From Pseudomonadota bacterium (GTDB lineage: Bacteria; Pseudomonadota; Gammaproteobacteria; Legionellales; Legionellaceae), in NCBI GenBank assembly GCA_020161725.1, contig JAIUOG010000015.1:1-33202 (forward strand): a stretch of 33,202 bases of DNA, in the 5' to 3' direction. Both the position numbers and the translations under genes were made by a program. Within the stretch, counting starts at the first letter, position 1. The number at the start of each line of letters is the position of its first letter. This document shows positions 28,413 through 33,202 of this stretch, in pieces. The notes under the pieces are model-generated. The model worked only from the letters and a program-made list of their open reading frames with translations. It was not told where the DNA came from and did not search any database.

Positions 28413-29486
28413 ATGCATAAAAATTTTATGCTAGCAGCCTTAGAAGAGGCTTTGCTTAGCTTTGATAGCTGTGTTCCAAACCCACGGGTGGGGGCTGTTG
28501 CTGTTTCACAGGGTAAAATTATTGCTAAGGCTAGCCATAAGGGGGCAGGTACTGCTCATGCTGAAGTTTTAGTGCTTAATCAATTACCTAAGGGAATAAA
28601 CGATCTTAGCCTTTATGTCACTTTAGAGCCCTGTAATCACTGGGGTAAAACACCGCCTTGTACTAGGGCAATCATCGAATATGGAGTCAAAGACGTTTTT
28701 TATGCCTATAAAGATCCCAATCCTAAAGTGCAAGAAAAAAATAGTTCGGTACTTTTAGAAAGGGCTGGTATTAAAGTTAGCTATTATCCTTTAAGTGCCG
28801 TGGAGCAATTTTATGAAAGTTATGCTTATTGGACCCAAACTAAAAGACCTTGGGTCAGCGCTAAACTAGCACAAAGTTTGGATGCAAAAATAGCTTTAAA
28901 AAAAGGCGTGCCTTATTCCTTATCCAATGGGGAAACGGCTATATTTACTCATGAGTTGCGTAAAAAAGCAGATTTAATTCTAACTACGGCTAAAACAATT
29001 CAGTCAGATAATCCTTTATTAAATGTTCGATTAAATGAGATAATTGCAAGTAGGGCGATTGCTATTATTGATAGAAATTTAGTTTTAACAGGTCAGGAAA
29101 AAGTGTTTAAAGAGGCGAAGCATTGTCATATTTTTTATGATGAAAATTATGAGATTAAAAAGCCTCTAGCTAATTGTTCCTATCATCCTGCGCCAACAAA
29201 TAAAAATTATCTTGATTTGGATTTTGTTATAAAACAACTTGGCGAAGAAGGTTATCATGATGTTTTTGTTGAAGCAGGCGGGCATCTTTTTGCAAGCTTA
29301 CATCGCGAAAATCTAGTTCAACGTAGTTTTATTTATCTTACCCCTCATATACTAGGTATAGATGCCATTTCGGCTTTTCCTAGTGATTTTAGCTTAAAGA
29401 AAAAGCCAAAACTAAGTTGGCAATTAAAACAAGATGATGCCATTGCAACAATTGATTGGACGGAGGATGTATGTTCACAGGTTTGA
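28413..29486 (+). CDS. ribD: Bifunctional riboflavin deaminase / reductase RibD
   Basis: Catalyses the second and third steps of riboflavin synthesis (pyrimidine deamination, then side-chain reduction). The start at 28413 gives MHKNFMLAALEEALLSF, which aligns with the usual RibD N-terminus, and 357 residues; the frame is also open upstream to a TTG at 28320 but gives an atypical extension. The deaminase zinc site is His49-Ala-Glu51 (HAEVLVL) with Cys74 and Cys83 in PCNHWGKTPPC. The C-terminal reductase domain begins near RPWVSAKLAQSLDAKIAL. It overlaps ribE by 16 bases. First gene of ribD-ribE-ribBA-ribH. Confidence 0.95.
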   Translation: MHKNFMLAALEEALLSFDSCVPNPRVGAVAVSQGKIIAKASHKGAGTAHAEVLVLNQLPKGINDLSLYVTLEPCNHWGKTPPCTRAIIEYGVKDVFYAYKDPNPKVQEKNSSVLLERAGIKVSYYPLSAVEQFYESYAYWTQTKRPWVSAKLAQSLDAKIALKKGVPYSLSNGETAIFTHELRKKADLILTTAKTIQSDNPLLNVRLNEIIASRAIAIIDRNLVLTGQEKVFKEAKHCHIFYDENYEIKKPLANCSYHPAPTNKNYLDLDFVIKQLGEEGYHDVFVEAGGHLFASLHRENLVQRSFIYLTPHILGIDAISAFPSDFSLKKKPKLSWQLKQDDAIATIDWTEDVCSQV

Positions 29487-30076
29487 TTGAAGCCCAGGGT
29501 GAAGTTATTGAAAATAAAATGGTAGATATCGCAAATCAGCTTATCATTAAAACCAATTTTGATGAGCTGTTAATCGGCGAATCTATTGCGGTAGACGGTG
29601 TATGTTTAACCTATAAACCCCTGGATAAAAACCATCTTTTATTTGATGTTTCACCAGAAACTTTAAAAATGACAACACTTAGTGCGCTTAAGCCAGGAGA
29701 TAAAGTTAACCTTGAGCGGGCTATGCAAGTAAATACTCGTTTTGGTGGCCATTATGTGAGCGGGCATGTTGATGCTATGGCAACACTCTTATCTATCAAA
29801 CCCTTAGCTGAATATATTGAAATGAAAGTAGGGGGATTTGACAAGGATGCTATACTTTATCTAATACCGAAAGGAAGTATTACAATTAATGGTGTTAGTT
29901 TAACTATAAATGCTCTAAACAATGATACAATAGAACTGATGTTAGTGCCGCATACTCTTGAAGTGACCACTCTAGGCCAATTAAAAGTAAATCAGCAACT
30001 AAATATAGAATTTGATTATTTGACTCGTATTGTTGCTCATCAGCTGCAAGTTACTGGTCAGTTGATACGAGGTTGA
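29471..30076 (+). CDS. ribE: Riboflavin synthase, alpha chain
   Basis: Dismutates two molecules of dimethyl-ribityllumazine to give riboflavin. 201 residues arranged as two homologous barrels: the first begins MFTGLIEAQG with VDGVCLTYK (41-49), and the second has FGGHYVSGHVDA (91-102) and ITINGVSLTIN (137-147). The start at 29471 matches the family N-terminus and is preceded by GGAGG at 29462-29466 with a tight four-base spacing; an ATG at 29456 would add five residues. It is followed seven bases later by ribBA. Confidence 0.97.
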   Translation: MFTGLIEAQGEVIENKMVDIANQLIIKTNFDELLIGESIAVDGVCLTYKPLDKNHLLFDVSPETLKMTTLSALKPGDKVNLERAMQVNTRFGGHYVSGHVDAMATLLSIKPLAEYIEMKVGGFDKDAILYLIPKGSITINGVSLTINALNNDTIELMLVPHTLEVTTLGQLKVNQQLNIEFDYLTRIVAHQLQVTGQLIRG

Positions 30077-30083
30077 ATTAGAC

Positions 30084-31313
30084 ATGACAGCTCGCTTTAT
30101 TAGCATTGAAAAAGCAATTGACGTTTTAAAAAATGGAAAAATGCTCATCTTAATCGATGATGAGTCACGTGAAAATGAAGGGGATTTAGTCATTGCTGCA
30201 GAATTTGCTGATGCAAATGCAATTAATTTTATGGCAACCTATGGTAAGGGCTTAATTTGCCTGCCAATGAGTGAAGCGCTCATTGATAAATGGCAATTAC
30301 CCATGATGGTTCGTAATAACTCCTCTCCTTATGGCACTGCTTTTACTATTTCAATTGAAGCAACTAAAGGTGTTTCAACGGGTATATCAGCCTTTGATAG
30401 GGCTCGTACTATTGCTGTTGCTATTGATAGTGAAGCTAAGTTAGGTGATTTAGTTTCTCCAGGCCATATTTTTCCTTTAAAGGCGAAACCTAAGGGTGTT
30501 CTAGAGCGCCAAGGGCAAACTGAAGGCAGTGTCGACTTAGCTAAGCTTGCTAATTTAAAACCGGCTGCGGTAATTTGCGAAATTATGAATGCTAATGGGA
30601 CAATGAGTCGACGTGATGAGCTGGCTATCTTTTCAGAAAAGCATCAAATTCCCATGGTTAGTATTAAAGATTTAATTGAATATCGAATTAAAAATGAAAT
30701 TTTAATTGAAGAGGTTGCAAAAGCGCGCCTTCCCTTAGAAAAATATGGCGAATTTTCAATGGCGGTTTTTAATAACCAATTAGATAATGCCGAGCATTTT
30801 GCTTTAACGAAACCAACAAAAACACCGGAACAAACGCCTTTGGTTCGTATTCACTCTGAATGTATTACAGGAGATGTTTTTGGTTCTTGCAAATGTGATT
30901 GCGGCCAGCAATTACAAAAATCTTTAGCAGCTATTCAAGAAGAGGGTGGCGTTTTAATTTATTTGCGGCAAGAGGGTAGAGGCATTGGGCTTGCTAATAA
31001 ATTAAAAACTTATATGTTGCAAGAACAAGGCCTTGATACGGTCGATGCGAATCTAAAATTGGGTTTTCCTGCCGATAATCGAGATTATGCAATTGCCTAC
31101 CAAATTCTTAAATACTTAGGTATCGAATCATTAAAATTAATGACTAATAACCCACAAAAAATTGAAATGATGGAAAAATACGGCCTTAAAATAAACGAGC
31201 GTATTCCTTTGACTGTCAAACCAGGTATTGAAAATGAATCTTATTTAAGAACAAAACAGCAAAAGTTAGGACATTTATTTGCTTTTACAAAGGAAGAAAA
31301 TGAAACATATTAA
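30084..31313 (+). CDS. ribBA: Bifunctional DHBP synthase / GTP cyclohydrolase II RibBA
   Basis: The N-terminal domain makes dihydroxybutanone phosphate from ribulose 5-phosphate; the C-terminal domain opens GTP to start the pathway. 409 residues. The DHBP synthase signature DDESRENEGD (25-34) and GHIFPL (127-132, His128) are present, but the usual GHTEA reads GQTEG (144-148), with Gln145 replacing the His that normally helps bind metal. The GTP cyclohydrolase II zinc ligands are Cys260, Cys271 and Cys273 (SECITGDVFGSCKCDCG), followed by RQEGRGIGLANKLKTY. Both domains are full length. It overlaps ribH by 14 bases. Confidence 0.96.
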   Translation: MTARFISIEKAIDVLKNGKMLILIDDESRENEGDLVIAAEFADANAINFMATYGKGLICLPMSEALIDKWQLPMMVRNNSSPYGTAFTISIEATKGVSTGISAFDRARTIAVAIDSEAKLGDLVSPGHIFPLKAKPKGVLERQGQTEGSVDLAKLANLKPAAVICEIMNANGTMSRRDELAIFSEKHQIPMVSIKDLIEYRIKNEILIEEVAKARLPLEKYGEFSMAVFNNQLDNAEHFALTKPTKTPEQTPLVRIHSECITGDVFGSCKCDCGQQLQKSLAAIQEEGGVLIYLRQEGRGIGLANKLKTYMLQEQGLDTVDANLKLGFPADNRDYAIAYQILKYLGIESLKLMTNNPQKIEMMEKYGLKINERIPLTVKPGIENESYLRTKQQKLGHLFAFTKEENETY

Positions 31314-31770
31314 GGTGGACTTAAATAAACAAGCTAATAAATCGTTTCCCATTGCAATTATAGTAAGCCTTTTTAATAAACCCATCACAGAGGAATTAGT
31401 AAAGGGAAATATAGACTATTTAAGGCAATCCGGTATTGAAGAGAGTGATATAACTCTAATAGAAGTCCCTGGTGCTGTAGAAATTCCTTTAGTTGCACAA
31501 AAATTAGCTGAGCAGAAAAAACACCAAGTTATTATTGCTTTAGGTGCTGTAATCCGTGGTGAAACTAGTCATTACGATTATGTTTGTTCACAAGCTAGTG
31601 AGGGCTGCCAAGAAGTGTCTTTAAAATTTAATCTTCCTGTAATATTTGGTGTTCTAACCACTGAAAACGAAGCACAAGCTTGGGATAGATTAGGTGGAAG
31701 ACATGGGCATAATGGGGTAAATGCAGCTAAAACTGCAATTGCTATGCAGCAGCTTTTGACTGAGATTTAA
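31300..31770 (+). CDS. ribH: 6,7-dimethyl-8-ribityllumazine synthase
   Basis: Condenses the two RibBA/RibD products to lumazine; assembles into capsids or pentamers. 156 residues. VPGAVEIPLVAQKLA (56-70) and GAVIRGETSHYDYVC (82-96) carry the substrate site with catalytic His91. ATG at 31300 has a strong AAAGGAAG ribosome site and gives a standard length; TTG at 31279 was rejected. The gene overlaps the end of ribBA. In many relatives nusB follows ribH; here the operon ends. Confidence 0.97.
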   Translation: MKHIKVDLNKQANKSFPIAIIVSLFNKPITEELVKGNIDYLRQSGIEESDITLIEVPGAVEIPLVAQKLAEQKKHQVIIALGAVIRGETSHYDYVCSQASEGCQEVSLKFNLPVIFGVLTTENEAQAWDRLGGRHGHNGVNAAKTAIAMQQLLTEI

Positions 31771-31771
31771 A

Positions 31772-31815
31772 ATGTAGCCCGGGTTTCGGCCTTTTAGGCC
31801 TGTACCCAGGTACAT
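31772..31815 (+). terminator. Long hairpin after ribH
   Basis: ATGTA (31772-31776) pairs with TACAT (31811-31815); an imperfect GGGT/ACCC-containing arm and a perfect inner stem GGCCT/AGGCC (31788-31800, TTT loop) continue it. It begins two bases after the ribH stop. The GTAGCCCGGG edge resembles repeats elsewhere in the window, so it may be a repeat acting as a terminator. Confidence 0.65.
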
Positions 31816-31887
31816 TAAATTCAGTAGAACCACCCTCTATGCACCAGGCTTATTCATAAGAGAGCTTCACAAAAATTTAGCCATAAT

Positions 31888-31970
31888 GATGTAGCGTTAG
31901 CGTAACCAAGGTTGGGTGGTTGTGATGAAGACTAAACCTTGATTACGCTGTTGGCTCCATCAAGGCTACA
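31888..31970. repeat. REP-like palindromic element, copy B
   Basis: It contains CGTTAGCGTAACCAAGG (31895-31911) and CCTTGATTACGCTGTTGGCTCCATCAAGG (31938-31966), closely matching the two units at 3501-3575 but in the opposite order. CCTTGAT/ATCAAGG forms its stem. Confidence 0.72.
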
Positions 31971-32072
31971 TTCAAATAATTTGTGAAAAATTAATAAAGC
32001 TGGGAGTAAAAACCATTTTGTTCAGTTTTTTTCTCATAAACTAAAGTATTAATAGGATTTAAACTGATCTTT

Positions 32073-32081
32073 TGTTAGAAT
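32073..32081 (+). promoter_or_regulatory. Probable extended -10 promoter of pyrG
   Basis: TGTTAGAAT (TGn plus TAGAAT) lies about 60 bases before the pyrG start. No good -35 box is found at 17 bases, which fits an extended -10 promoter. Confidence 0.4.
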
Positions 32082-32127
32082 CGAATCCCGTTCAGATACA
32101 TTGCATTTTAAGCTTTGTAAGATTTAG

Positions 32128-33202
<1,075 letters not shown>

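Noticed and set aside
31279..31299. TTG start for ribH and ATG at 29456 for ribE
   Set aside because: Starts at 31300 and 29471 match the known N-termini and have good ribosome sites.

Overview
The window is AT-rich, densely coded bacterial chromosome that looks like a Legionella or close Legionellales relative. Three things point there: an LspD/LspE type II secretion pair, two large eukaryote-facing proteins (an F-box plus HEAT-like repeat protein and a CX5R phosphoinositide phosphatase-like protein) placed between housekeeping genes, and gammaproteobacterial gene orders (glnD-map divergent from rpsB-tsf-pyrH-frr). Genus assignment is inference from gene content; no 16S or other typing gene is present.

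Left part (1-10577). guaB (start just outside the window), guaA and tadA form a tightly overlapping plus-strand operon for GMP synthesis and tRNA wobble editing. Facing it on the minus strand are map, glnD and a 1005-residue F-box/HEAT-like protein with a C-terminal membrane hairpin, a strong candidate secreted effector. A small Spy/CpxP-like periplasmic protein separates map from the ribosomal cluster and has its own good sigma70 promoter and terminator.

Centre (10578-19092). rpsB-tsf-pyrH-frr run from a strong promoter through a structured leader of about 190 nt, with a hairpin or pseudoknot between rpsB and tsf. The usual uppS-cdsA continuation is absent. In its place are a terminator hairpin and two copies of a dispersed element at an exact 160-bp spacing, then a surface-glycan group: a UbiA-family polyprenyl-phosphate phosphoribosyltransferase-like protein, a GT-C enzyme resembling mycobacterial AftB-type arabinofuranosyltransferases, and a WbpM/CapD-type nucleotide-sugar 4,6-dehydratase.

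Right part (19093-33202). On the minus strand are an 891-residue protein with a SopB/SidF-type CKSGKDRTG active site, lspE, lspD (with an N-terminal SPOR-like extension) and a BepA-like M48 metalloprotease with a repeat-rich C-terminus. On the plus strand are a small two-helix membrane protein, the complete riboflavin operon ribD-ribE-ribBA-ribH with overlapping genes, and the first two thirds of pyrG, cut by the window end.

Intergenic regions carry several families of short palindromic repeats; one family occurs at both ends of the window. No tRNA, rRNA, CRISPR array, transposase or recognisable FMN riboswitch was seen.
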